Assembly (NCBI GenBank): GCA_035532215.1
Contig: DATKRK010000270.1
Location: forward strand, 1 to 12,789
Direction of reading: 5' to 3'
Length of the DNA stretch: 12,789 bases
From: JAICIG01 sp035532215
Lineage (GTDB): Bacteria > Planctomycetota > Planctomycetia > Pirellulales > JAICIG01
This document shows, piece after piece, positions 1-7,408 of this stretch. The notes under the pieces were generated by a model that saw only the letters and a program-made list of their open reading frames with translations, was not told where the DNA came from and ran no database searches. Within the stretch, counting starts at the first letter, position 1. Every line of letters starts with the position of its first letter. The position numbers were made by a program, and so were the translations under genes.

Positions 1-343
1 CCGACTCATCGCCGCGTTCCGTCTCCTGGCCATTCCCTAAACACCGTGAAACATCCGCCATGAAGCACCCGCCGCAAGGCGAAACAATCACCCTTGACTG
101 GTCCAACCATATCAGGGAACGCCCTCCGCGGCGTTCCGCGATAGCGCGAATCGGCGCGATTCCCGGGTGTACGGCACGCCACAGAGGGCGTGCCCTACAG
201 GCTTTTGCCGCGAATGTCTACTTACGCCCGTTAAAACCCGAGGAATTCGCCTTGCGCTTGCCCGGCTTCCGCCAAAGGACTAATTTAAACACAGGGGCAG
301 TCCGTGCTTTATCAGCGTCTTCACCCCAGGAAACGTTCACTCG
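1..343. other. Intergenic region without a confident gene
   Basis: No coding region is supported here. A long plus-strand reading frame starting at 60 runs into the TPR gene in another phase; its product is rich in Arg and Ser, has no recognisable domain and reads through the palindromic element, so I take it as noncoding. Bases 2-40 could be the last 12 codons of an upstream gene ending in TAA at 38-40, but this is too short to judge. The only clear structure is the three-hairpin element at 116-194. A weak promoter-like pair lies at 258-263 (TTGCCC) and 281-286 (TAATTT) with 17-base spacing, about 58 bases before the TPR start. The match is poor and I do not call it. Confidence 0.5.
116..194. 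repeat. Composite palindromic element A (three hairpins)
   Basis: Three perfect inverted repeats follow each other in 79 bases. The first is GGAACGCC (116-123) and GGCGTTCC (130-137) around a 6-base loop. The second is GAATCG (148-153) and CGATTC (157-162) around 3 bases. The third is GGCACGCC (173-180) and GGCGTGCC (187-194) around a 6-base loop. The outer two are near-copies of each other, differing at one stem position and in the loop. There is no T tract, so a factor-independent terminator is unlikely. The layout suggests a REP-like or small nonautonomous intergenic repeat. Copy number elsewhere in the genome cannot be seen from here. Confidence 0.7.
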
Positions 344-1297
344 ATGGCGCCCACTCCGCCGCAACTGGATGAACATGGCTTTCCGATTCCCCCGACGTTC
401 GACGACGAGGGGCGAAGCTCGCGCCGCCGGGGCATATCGCATCGCGGGGCTCTTTGGCTGCTATTCTTGGTCTTCGTCGCGCTGCTTGTCGGCGGCATCG
501 CCAAATCGGGCGGTTGGCAGGACGCTAAGGAATGGTTCGCCGAATTGTTGCTGAATCGGGCGTGGCAAAAGTTCCGTTTAGAAGCCGATTCTCGCGGCGC
601 CTTGGCCGATCTCGACCGGGCTGCCGCTCTGTCGCCTGACGACCCGAAGATTTACGAGTTGCGAGCCGAGGTCAGGTTCGAACTGAAGGATTTTCAGGGA
701 GCGCTAGCGGATTACGACCAGTTGATCAAGCTCAACGGCCGCTATGCCGCCGCCTATGCCGGCCGTAGTGTGGTCTATCAGCGGCTGAAACGGCACCGCG
801 AGGCCATCGACGACTTGACGCAAGTCATCAAGCTCAGTTCCGAACGCGACGCACTCTCGCGAAACAATCGCGCCTATGCCCGCGCCATCGCCGGCATCGA
901 GCTGGAAGCAGGGTTCGAAGACATTCAAGACGCGCTGGAATTTTCCGCTGAGTTGCGGGGAACGCCCGATTCGCCGCAAAACGCCAACGCCGCCTTCCTC
1001 GACACGCGCGGCTATCTGCACCTGCTGCTCGGCCGGCCCGAAGCGGCCTGGGCCGATCTGGATCAGGCCATCAAGAACGCCGAAGCCGAGCATCGAAACC
1101 AGGCCGATCAATTGAGGCTCGACCGCCAACCGCCCCAGGTCCGCGCCTACTTTGCCAAGCGGTTCGCCGAAGAGTTAGCCGTGATGTACCATCATCGCGG
1201 CCAGGCCCAACAGGCGCTGGGACACGCCGCCGAAGCCGAGGCCGACTTGAGCAAAGGGGACGAACTCGGCTACAACCCCGAGGGGGGGGTTTATTGA
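344..1297 (+). CDS. Membrane-anchored tetratricopeptide repeat (TPR) protein
   Basis: The 317-residue product is a probable scaffold or interaction protein; no enzymatic motif is visible. Residues 1-34 are a Pro/Asp/Arg-rich cytoplasmic-type tail containing DEHGFPIPPTFDDEG. Residues 35-53 form one strongly hydrophobic membrane segment (GALWLLFLVFVALLVGGIA). The rest is helical repeat sequence with TPR spacing and the typical ALxDxxxAxxL pattern, at roughly 70-101, 102-135, 136-168, 215-248 and 278-309. The Arg-rich side before the membrane segment predicts N-in, C-out, with the repeats in the periplasm. I chose the ATG at 344 because the acidic-proline head followed by the membrane segment reads as one natural N-terminus. 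An AGGA about 13 bases upstream is only a weak ribosome site. The next gene follows on the same strand after a palindromic element. The TPR partner is unknown. Confidence in the fold is high, in the role low. Confidence 0.88.
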   Translation: MAPTPPQLDEHGFPIPPTFDDEGRSSRRRGISHRGALWLLFLVFVALLVGGIAKSGGWQDAKEWFAELLLNRAWQKFRLEADSRGALADLDRAAALSPDDPKIYELRAEVRFELKDFQGALADYDQLIKLNGRYAAAYAGRSVVYQRLKRHREAIDDLTQVIKLSSERDALSRNNRAYARAIAGIELEAGFEDIQDALEFSAELRGTPDSPQNANAAFLDTRGYLHLLLGRPEAAWADLDQAIKNAEAEHRNQADQLRLDRQPPQVRAYFAKRFAEELAVMYHHRGQAQQALGHAAEAEADLSKGDELGYNPEGGVY

Positions 1298-1348
1298 GCT
1301 TGCCCCGACCGGGCACGGTCGCTCACAATCTGCTCGAGCAATCTGTTG

Positions 1349-1439
1349 ACGCGGCAACCTTGCCGCGTTGAGAGTCGGAAAGCGAAAGCGCCGCAAGGCG
1401 CCCGATCGGAAGAACGACGCAAGCGGCAAGATGCCGCTT
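1349..1439. repeat. Composite palindromic element B (three hairpins)
   Basis: Three inverted repeats occur in 91 bases. ACGCGGCAA (1349-1357) pairs with TTGCCGCGT (1360-1368); GCGCC (1388-1392) pairs with GGCGC (1397-1401); AAGCGGCA (1421-1428) pairs with TGCCGCTT (1432-1439). As in element A, the outer two hairpins share their core (GCGGCA with TGCCGC) and a shorter, different one lies between. Its right end overlaps the earliest ATG of the following kinase gene, which casts doubt on that start. The element has no T tract and resembles an intergenic REP-like repeat more than a terminator. Confidence 0.65.
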
Positions 1440-3308
1440 CTACAACAACCAACACGGAAGGTACGGGCGGTCTTGAGCGGAAATGATGCCGAGCGAACCG
1501 AGCCCTGCGCAACGCTCGACGCGGCCGAAGCGGATGTGAGATCGCCGCGGGCCGAGTCTCCGGGCGCTTTGTCGCCTGCCGCGCCGCCAGCCGAAACCGA
1601 CGCGTTCCCTCCGTTCTGGACCTTGGGCGGTTTTCGCTGGCGAGCGCTGGCCGATTGGCGAACGTTCTTGTTCGGTCCCCAAGGTCTGCGATTAAAGGAA
1701 TGGCTGGCCGGCGGCCGCGCGGAGATCGTCAAGCATAGTCCGCGGCGGACCGTGTACCGGGTCGATTTGCCCGAGCGGGCGTTTTTCATCAAACTCTACC
1801 GCTCGTCCGCGTGGCTCGACGTCGCCCGGCGCCTGGTCCGCCCAAGCACTGCGCAGCGCGAATTCGAGCGCGCCCGCGAAGCCGCACGCCGCGGCGTGCC
1901 GACGGTTCGCTGCGTGGCCGTCGGCGAGCGCATACACCGCGGATTGCCGGGCGAGAACTTGCTCGTCACCGAAGCCATCCCCGAGAGTTGCTCGCTGACC
2001 GAATATGTCGAACAGCACTTGCCGCAACTGCCCGCCGCCGAGCGTTCGCTGATGCGGCGCAAGCTGGCCGAAAGCCTGGCCCGGCTTTGCGCGGCGGCGC
2101 ATCGAGCCGGCGTGCTGCACGACGACCTGCACCCCGGCAACGTGCTGGTGCGGCTCGATACGTGTTCGGCCGATCGCGACGACGCTCATCTGCCGCAACT
2201 GCACCTGATCGATCTGGCCGGCGCCAAGCTTTCCGGCGCCTTGGACTGGCAGCGTTCGCGTTGGAGCCTGGTGATGTTGGGCGCGAGTTGGGCCGGGCAG
2301 GCGTCGTTGAGCGAGGCCTGGCGGTTTTGGCGCACCTATCTCGGCGAGCGCCCGGAATTGCCCTCGCCCGGCCTTCGCCGCGGAGCGCGAGAGATCGCTG
2401 CGCGAATTTGGGCGCGGCGGCGGCGCATCGCACGATCGCGCGATCGACGCGCGTTGGGCGACAACCGCGAGTTTTATCGGCTCGCAGGGCTCGCGGCTCA
2501 GGGGCACGCGGTGACCGATTTCCCCTACGCCGAATTCAAGCGGTTGCTCGCCGAACCCGAGCGGCTCCTCGCCGACGGCGTGCATCGCCCGTTGAAGCTA
2601 GCGCATCGCAGCGTCGTGGTGCAGGCCGAATTGTCATTGGCATCAGGCGCCGTGCGCGTGGCTTACAAGCGGGTCCGCGCCAAGAACTGGTGGAAAGCGC
2701 TGGCGTTTTTCCTTCGCCGCAGTCCGGCGCTGGACGCCTGGCGTCTCGGGCATGCGCTGCTGTTGCGCGGCATCGCGACTGCCCGGCCGCTGGTGGTTTG
2801 CGAGACGAAGGGCTTCGGGCTCGGCCGCGACAGCTATCTGGCCACGCAATGGATCGAGGACGCGATCAACCTGCACTTGTATTGCTGGAAGCTGGCCCGC
2901 TCGCCGGCCGACGAGCGGCGGCGACGGACGCGGCAGGCGGCGACGGCCCTGGGCGGCCTGTTGGGCCGGATGCACGCCTGGCATATTTCGCATCCCGATC
3001 TCAAAGGGTGCAACCTGCTCGTGGCCGAGCGGCCCGAGGCGGTCGAGGCTTTCCTGATCGATCTCGACGGCGTGCGTCTTTCGCGCGGGTTCGGCGGCGG
3101 CGTCCGGGCCCGAAACCTGGGCCGGCTGGCGACCAGCCTCGAGGCTCATCCCTGGGTGACGCACGGCGATCGGCTGCGGTTTCTGCGGGCGTATCTGCGC
3201 GAGGCCGCGCTGCCCGCCGGTGATTGGAAGCGTATCTGGCGCGCCGCCGCCGCCGCGAGCCGCGCCATCACCCGGCGGCTGACGCGCCGCGGGCGGCAGG
3301 TAGTTTAG
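1431..3308 (+). CDS. Tandem two-domain lipopolysaccharide kinase-like protein (InaA/WaaP family)
   Basis: From the ATG at 1431 the product has 625 residues and contains two eukaryotic-like kinase folds of the InaA/WaaP/KdkA (Kdo/heptose kinase) type. Domain 1 (about 85-310) has the ATP lysine in FIKLY (K121), the catalytic loop HDDLHPGN (230-237) and the metal aspartate in LIDLAG (D261). Domain 2 (about 390-610) has VAYKRV (K413), HPDLKGCN (521-528) and LIDLDG (D544). Both therefore look catalytically complete. The family phosphorylates sugars of the lipid A/LPS core on the cytoplasmic face; that substrate is an inference here, and no other LPS gene is present. No membrane segment is visible. 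The start is uncertain. The ATG at 1431 lies in palindromic element B, and TTG 1473 or GTG 1536 would leave both domains intact. The gene converges with the small membrane protein gene, 13 bases apart. Confidence 0.85.
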   Translation: MPLLQQPTRKVRAVLSGNDAERTEPCATLDAAEADVRSPRAESPGALSPAAPPAETDAFPPFWTLGGFRWRALADWRTFLFGPQGLRLKEWLAGGRAEIVKHSPRRTVYRVDLPERAFFIKLYRSSAWLDVARRLVRPSTAQREFERAREAARRGVPTVRCVAVGERIHRGLPGENLLVTEAIPESCSLTEYVEQHLPQLPAAERSLMRRKLAESLARLCAAAHRAGVLHDDLHPGNVLVRLDTCSADRDDAHLPQLHLIDLAGAKLSGALDWQRSRWSLVMLGASWAGQASLSEAWRFWRTYLGERPELPSPGLRRGAREIAARIWARRRRIARSRDRRALGDNREFYRLAGLAAQGHAVTDFPYAEFKRLLAEPERLLADGVHRPLKLAHRSVVVQAELSLASGAVRVAYKRVRAKNWWKALAFFLRRSPALDAWRLGHALLLRGIATARPLVVCETKGFGLGRDSYLATQWIEDAINLHLYCWKLARSPADERRRRTRQAATALGGLLGRMHAWHISHPDLKGCNLLVAERPEAVEAFLIDLDGVRLSRGFGGGVRARNLGRLATSLEAHPWVTHGDRLRFLRAYLREAALPAGDWKRIWRAAAAASRAITRRLTRRGRQVV

Positions 3309-3321
3309 GCCGCCGGCTGCG

Positions 3322-3474
3322 TCAATAGCTGGAACGCGAGCCGAATCCGCGCATGCAAACGGCGCCGACGATCACGACCGCGATCAGCGTGAGCAGCCAC
3401 TCTTGCGGTCCGAAATGGCTGATGTGACTGAGAGCCGATCTCCACAGTTGCCACACAGGTTCTGCTCCATCCAT
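3322..3474 (-). CDS. Small single-pass membrane protein, 50 residues, unknown function
   Basis: Reading on the minus strand from the ATG at 3474, the product begins MDGAEPVWQLWRSALSHI. It has a clean hydrophobic stretch at residues 26-41 (WLLTLIAVVIVGAVCM) and a polar basic tail RGFGSRSSY before TGA. An in-frame TGA lies directly upstream of the ATG, so the ORF cannot extend. The composition (a Trp-rich amphipathic head, one membrane helix, a Gly/Arg/Ser tail) is unlike a chance frame in GC-rich DNA. The tail suggests a short cytoplasmic or interfacial end. No Shine-Dalgarno site is evident. It ends 13 bases from the kinase stop and lies about 180 bases from tRNA-Asp on the other strand. I do not recognise the family; a conserved short planctomycete membrane protein is my best guess. 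Confidence 0.6.
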   Translation of the reverse strand: MDGAEPVWQLWRSALSHISHFGPQEWLLTLIAVVIVGAVCMRGFGSRSSY

Positions 3475-3604
3475 TCAGGCTCGGCGTGGGGGGACTCCAC
3501 CGCAAACGTAGCTCAAAGATCGCAAGAACTCCCCAGTCGGCCCGCGACGCCGGTTTGGCAGGCGGAAGATTCTGGTTTTAGCGGTCGTGGCTGCCTTTCG
3601 GCAC

Positions 3605-3632
3605 TTGCCAGCTTGCGGCGGACAAATATAAT
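3605..3632 (+). promoter_or_regulatory. Sigma-70-type promoter of tRNA-Asp
   Basis: TTGCCA (3605-3610) is followed after 16 bases by a perfect TATAAT (3627-3632). The predicted transcription start is near 3639-3640, about 13 bases before the mature tRNA. The strong match, the AT-rich -10 in otherwise GC-rich DNA and the short leader are what is expected of a stable-RNA promoter. It is the best promoter visible in the window. Confidence 0.75.
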
Positions 3633-3652
3633 CGACTCTTTCGCACACGCGA

Positions 3653-3726
<74 letters not shown>

Positions 3727-3799
3727 CTGAACCGCAGTAAAGACTTACAACAAATCGCGGAAGAGAAGAAAACAGGTCCAAACTCCAAAAAAAACTCCC

Positions 3800-4149
3800 T
3801 TTGGACTTCTTGCCGAGCAGCTCGACGGCATCCGCGACCAGGCGCCAGTAGACGACGTCTTCGGCGAAGGAAGACGTCTCCAACGCGGGGATCGGATAGC
3901 CGGGAATCTTCAGCACGGCGTTGTATTGGGCGAACTTCAGATCGATGTAGATGCGACGCTCGTTTTGCGGCAGTTCATCGAACGAAGTGTCATGCCGCAG
4001 TTCGCCCGCCTCGCCATAGACCGCCGGCTTGGGCGGCTGATCCTGAACGAGCGTGAAAGCCTACGCCGGCAACTGCATCTTTGCCCGCAGCGACAGCGAA
4101 ATCGTCTGCGTGCTGCTGCCGCGGGCAGAGCGATCGCTGCCGCTAACAC
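3800..4149 (-). pseudogene. Decayed small exported-protein gene, frameshifted and stop-interrupted
   Basis: On the minus strand a signal-peptide-like start (GTG at 4149, MLAAAIALPAAAA) is followed in a different phase by coding-like sequence TISLSLRAKMQLPA, then an in-frame TAG (4061-4063). The same phase continues as AFTLVQDQPPKPAVYGEAG, IYIDLKFAQYNAVLKIPGYP and AEDVVYWRLVADAVELLGKK. Downstream it degenerates into a T8 run and then into antisense of the tRNA. The amphipathic, acidic and aromatic composition looks like real protein, unlike the Arg-rich neighbouring frames. One frameshift near 4105-4120 (by GCA repeats) plus one nonsense codon would explain it. It begins 50 bases after the RND stop on the same strand, so it was probably the third gene of that operon. 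I do not recognise the family. Alternatives are sequencing error or a shorter active ORF starting at GTG 3916. Confidence 0.5.
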
Positions 4150-4198
4150 GGCGACGACGGGTTCTCAAGCTGGATTGGACGCGTTGCTCGAAGGCGCC

Positions 4199-7100
4199 TT
4201 ACTCGCGGACGAGCAGCGAGTACAGCGCCGGTACTACCACCAACGTCGTAATCAGGCCGGCCAGCAATCCTCCGATGACGGCTCTTCCGAGCGGCGCATT
4301 CGCCTCGCTGCCGCGTTCCAAGGCCAGGGCCATCGGCAATAGAGCCAGCAGGGCCGCCATGGCCGTCATGACCACGGGTCGGACCCGAATGCCGGCGGCC
4401 TTGCGGATGGCCTCCGTAGGACTCAGCTTTTCCTCGATGCGGATTTTTTGGGCGAAATCGGTGAGCAGCACGGTGTTCGAGACCACGATGCCGACCATGA
4501 AGATCATGCCCAACAGCGATTGCACGTTGATCGACGTCCCGGTCGCCCAGAGCATCAACGCCACGCCAACCAGGCCAAAGGGAACGGCTGACAAGACCAC
4601 CACCGGAATCAGGTACGAATCGAGCAGCATGACCATCAAGAAGTAGACAAAGATCACCGCCAGCGGCAAACCGATCCCAAAGTTGAAGAAGGTCTGTTGC
4701 ATGTGGCCGAATTCGCCGCTGAGAACCATTTTGCCGCCCGCGATAGGCCGGCGGTCGCTCGATGACGGATCGTACGGCTGCCAGGAGCTGCCGCCGAGCG
4801 GGACGCCGAAGTCGTCGAGCACCCGCACGATGTCGTCGGCGACATGCCCAAGATCGCGGCCCTCGACGTTCATGGTCAGGTCGATCGTGGCCATCAGGTT
4901 CGTGTGCGTGACTTCGGCGGCCATGCTCGCCGGCCGCAAATCGACCAGAATGCTCAACGGAATCGGTTGTTTCTGCAAGGGGCTGGTGATCGAGACGTTC
5001 AGCAGCGTCTGCACCGACTTGATGTCTTGCTCGGGATACTGCACGCCGACGTAATACTGATTGTGCGAAACGGGGTCGAACCAGAAGTTCTTCTTATTGA
5101 ATTGGATGCTCGACTTGAGCGCGGCCACGACGTTTTCCATGACGTCTCGCTCGGTCAGGCCCAGCCGCCTGCTTTTCGCGCGATCGACCTCGACGATGTA
5201 CTCGGGATAGTCGAGCCGCTGCATGATCCGCGCATCGACGACGCCGTCGACCTTGCTCACCTGGCTGAGGATGCGATTGGCGGCTTCGCGAGACTTGTGC
5301 AGATCGCGTCCCTCGATGCGGATGTCGATCGGCGTGGCGCCGCCTTCGTTCATCGCGCTGCGGATCGTGCCGCCGGTATTGAACGCGACCTCGACGGCGG
5401 CGAAACGTGCGTCGGCCGCCATTTCGCGGCGCAGGGCGGCGGCATGATGTTGGGCCGAGTGGCGCCGCTCGGCTTTCAGTTGGATCTCGAGCACGGCGTC
5501 CATCGGGCCCGAATTGGGCGTATAAGCGCAGGACCAATCCGCCCAAACTCCCAATTGGCTGATGGTCAGCTCCAGGTCTTCGCCGATCGTGCGGCGAATG
5601 AGATCTTCGACTTCGGCGATTTTGCGCTCGGTCTCCTCGATGCGCGTGCCGGTACTGAGGCGAACGTACATTTCAAAGGCCCCGGCATCCACTTCCGGAA
5701 AGAAATCTCGCCGCAAGTGAGGCAGCAGGCCTCCTAGAACCGCCGCCAGTAACGCCGCGGCGCCCAACACCACCGCCCAGCGATGCTCCAACACGCGATC
5801 GAGCTCGCGAGAATACAATGCAATCGCCGCGTCAATGCCGGATTGAATCTTGGCGAAGGCGCGAGCCGTCCAAGATCGGCGCGCGGGCGTCTGGGGCGAG
5901 TGCGCTTCGAGCTGCTCGGAGGAATGGCCCTTGAGCCAGAGCGCGGCCCGGCTGGGCACGAACGAGCGGGAAAGCAGATACGCGGCGCCCATCGAGAAGC
6001 CCACCGCCATGGCCATCGGGCGAAACAGGAACTGGCCCATGCCCGGCATCAACGCCAAGGGCGCCAGCACCAGCAGCGTACACAGGCTGGCGACCAGTTC
6101 CGGCATGGCCACCTCGCTGGCGCCGTAGAGCGCAGCATCGGCGGCGGAAGCCCCGCCTTCCAGGTGCCGGTGCGTGTTTTCCAAGCAGATGATGGCGCTG
6201 TCGACCATCGGGCCGATGGCCAACGCCAGCCCCGCGAGCGTCATCACGTTAATGGTGTTGCCGGTGACGTACAAACCGACCACGCCCGCCATGACCGCGA
6301 TCGGGATCGTCAGCACGGCGATGGCCGTCATGCGCCACTGGCCCAAGAACAGCAGAATGACCAGCGAGCACAGCACGGAGCCCAGCACGCCTTCGGTGAT
6401 CAAACTGCGGATTGATTTGCGCACATAGATCGATTGGTCCATCACCATCTTGAGCTGGATGCCAGGCCGCGTCAGCCGGGTCTCCATTTCCGGCAGGGCT
6501 TTCTTCAGGTGCTCGACGACGTCGAGCGTGCTGGCGCCGGGCTGCCGGAAGACGGGAATGTACACTTCGGGCCGGCCGTTGACCCGCACCTTGCACATCT
6601 GGATCAAATGCGTGTCGCGAACGGCGGCGACGTCGCCCAGAAAGCTGGTGTCGCCCAGCGTCGTGCGCAAGGGGATGTCTTCCATCCGCTGGGGAACGAG
6701 AAACATCGCGTTGGAGCCGATGGCGTAATCGAGCTTGCCGAACTTGGCGTCGCCCGTGGGCAAAAACAAATTGAACTCCACGAGCTGCGCCAGCACGTCG
6801 CGCAGCGACAAGTTGTGGCTTTCGAGCTTGATCGGATCGACTTCGGCCAGAACCGCGCGAATCTTGCCTCCGTACACGACCGGCGCGTTGGCGCCGGGCG
6901 AATTCATGATGAAGTTGCGAACTTCGAAACGGCCCACGTCGTACAGCGTCGACTCGCCGTACTCTTTGCTGTCCACCGCCACCAGGCAGGCCGGCACCGT
7001 GCCGGTCGGGTCGTAGGGCAACACCACGGGCGGCAGCGTTCCGGGGGGCAGGTTGGGAATCTCGCTCAAAGCCAGCGAGTTCACTTGCGTCAAGGCCCCG

Positions 7101-7408
7101 TTGGGGTCGACGTCCTCGCGGAAATAATTGCGGATGACGCTGGCGCCCAAAATCGAGCGCGATTCCTGCCGCCGCATTCCCGCCGACTGCCCCGTCCATC
7201 GCTCCATGGGGTTGGTGATCCCGGCGGCGACGTCTTCGGCGGGCATGCCGGAGTAAAACGTCAGGACCTGCACCGCCGGACTCGTGAATACGGGCAGAAT
7301 ATCGACGGGAATGCGGACCGCGCACAGCAGGCCCAGCACGATGACGCTGAGGATGGCAACGGTCACGGTCCGCGGGCGTTTCAAAGCCAGTTCAATCAGC
7401 TTTTGCAT
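4199..7408 (-). CDS. RND-family efflux transporter permease subunit
   Basis: The 1069-residue product is a proton-driven inner-membrane pump of the AcrB/CzcA superfamily, of normal length for the family. It has the duplicated RND plan. TM1 is at about 13-33, followed by the VPVDILPVF-like stretch IPVDILPVFTSP. The first large periplasmic porter loop spans about 40-335, and TM2-6 span about 336-490 (LGQWRMTAIAVLTIPIAVMAG). A second half starts near 545 with the FFPEVDAGAFEMYV motif at 569-582. TM8-12 lie near the C-terminus. In TM4 the sequence MVDSAIICLEN gives one acidic pair, D403 and E410; the AcrB-type double Asp is reduced to Asp-Ser. The ATG at 7408 overlaps the end of the adaptor gene by 17 bases, and GGAAG lies 6 bases before it, so translational coupling is likely. 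The substrate cannot be assigned. No TolC-like partner is in the window. Confidence 0.93.
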   Translation of the reverse strand: MQKLIELALKRPRTVTVAILSVIVLGLLCAVRIPVDILPVFTSPAVQVLTFYSGMPAEDVAAGITNPMERWTGQSAGMRRQESRSILGASVIRNYFREDVDPNGALTQVNSLALSEIPNLPPGTLPPVVLPYDPTGTVPACLVAVDSKEYGESTLYDVGRFEVRNFIMNSPGANAPVVYGGKIRAVLAEVDPIKLESHNLSLRDVLAQLVEFNLFLPTGDAKFGKLDYAIGSNAMFLVPQRMEDIPLRTTLGDTSFLGDVAAVRDTHLIQMCKVRVNGRPEVYIPVFRQPGASTLDVVEHLKKALPEMETRLTRPGIQLKMVMDQSIYVRKSIRSLITEGVLGSVLCSLVILLFLGQWRMTAIAVLTIPIAVMAGVVGLYVTGNTINVMTLAGLALAIGPMVDSAIICLENTHRHLEGGASAADAALYGASEVAMPELVASLCTLLVLAPLALMPGMGQFLFRPMAMAVGFSMGAAYLLSRSFVPSRAALWLKGHSSEQLEAHSPQTPARRSWTARAFAKIQSGIDAAIALYSRELDRVLEHRWAVVLGAAALLAAVLGGLLPHLRRDFFPEVDAGAFEMYVRLSTGTRIEETERKIAEVEDLIRRTIGEDLELTISQLGVWADWSCAYTPNSGPMDAVLEIQLKAERRHSAQHHAAALRREMAADARFAAVEVAFNTGGTIRSAMNEGGATPIDIRIEGRDLHKSREAANRILSQVSKVDGVVDARIMQRLDYPEYIVEVDRAKSRRLGLTERDVMENVVAALKSSIQFNKKNFWFDPVSHNQYYVGVQYPEQDIKSVQTLLNVSITSPLQKQPIPLSILVDLRPASMAAEVTHTNLMATIDLTMNVEGRDLGHVADDIVRVLDDFGVPLGGSSWQPYDPSSSDRRPIAGGKMVLSGEFGHMQQTFFNFGIGLPLAVIFVYFLMVMLLDSYLIPVVVLSAVPFGLVGVALMLWATGTSINVQSLLGMIFMVGIVVSNTVLLTDFAQKIRIEEKLSPTEAIRKAAGIRVRPVVMTAMAALLALLPMALALERGSEANAPLGRAVIGGLLAGLITTLVVVPALYSLLVRE

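Noticed and set aside
2..40. Possible last codons of an upstream gene ending TAA at 38-40
   Set aside because: Only 12 codons are visible (ending LLAIP), which is too few to separate from chance.
60..554. 164-codon plus-strand frame before the TPR gene
   Set aside because: It passes through palindromic element A and overlaps the TPR gene in another phase, and its product lacks any protein-like pattern.
1811..3223. 470-codon plus-strand frame inside the kinase gene
   Set aside because: It is an alternative phase of the kinase with extreme Arg/Ala content and no motif; the kinase phase has all catalytic motifs.
3776..3806. Inverted repeat GTCCAAA/TTTGGAC with an A8 loop as a terminator
   Set aside because: The stem is only 7 bases with a 17-base loop and the A/T run lies inside the loop rather than after the stem.
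4844..5737. 297-codon plus-strand frame opposite the RND permease
   Set aside because: It is antisense to a clear transporter gene, its product is His/Asp/Arg/Ala-rich with no domain, and long antisense frames are expected at this GC content.
4199..7408. Specific heavy-metal (CzcA) assignment for the RND permease
   Set aside because: The TM4 motif is VDS rather than the metal-type VDG and no metal-binding His/Cys cluster is seen in the adaptor, so only the superfamily is supported.
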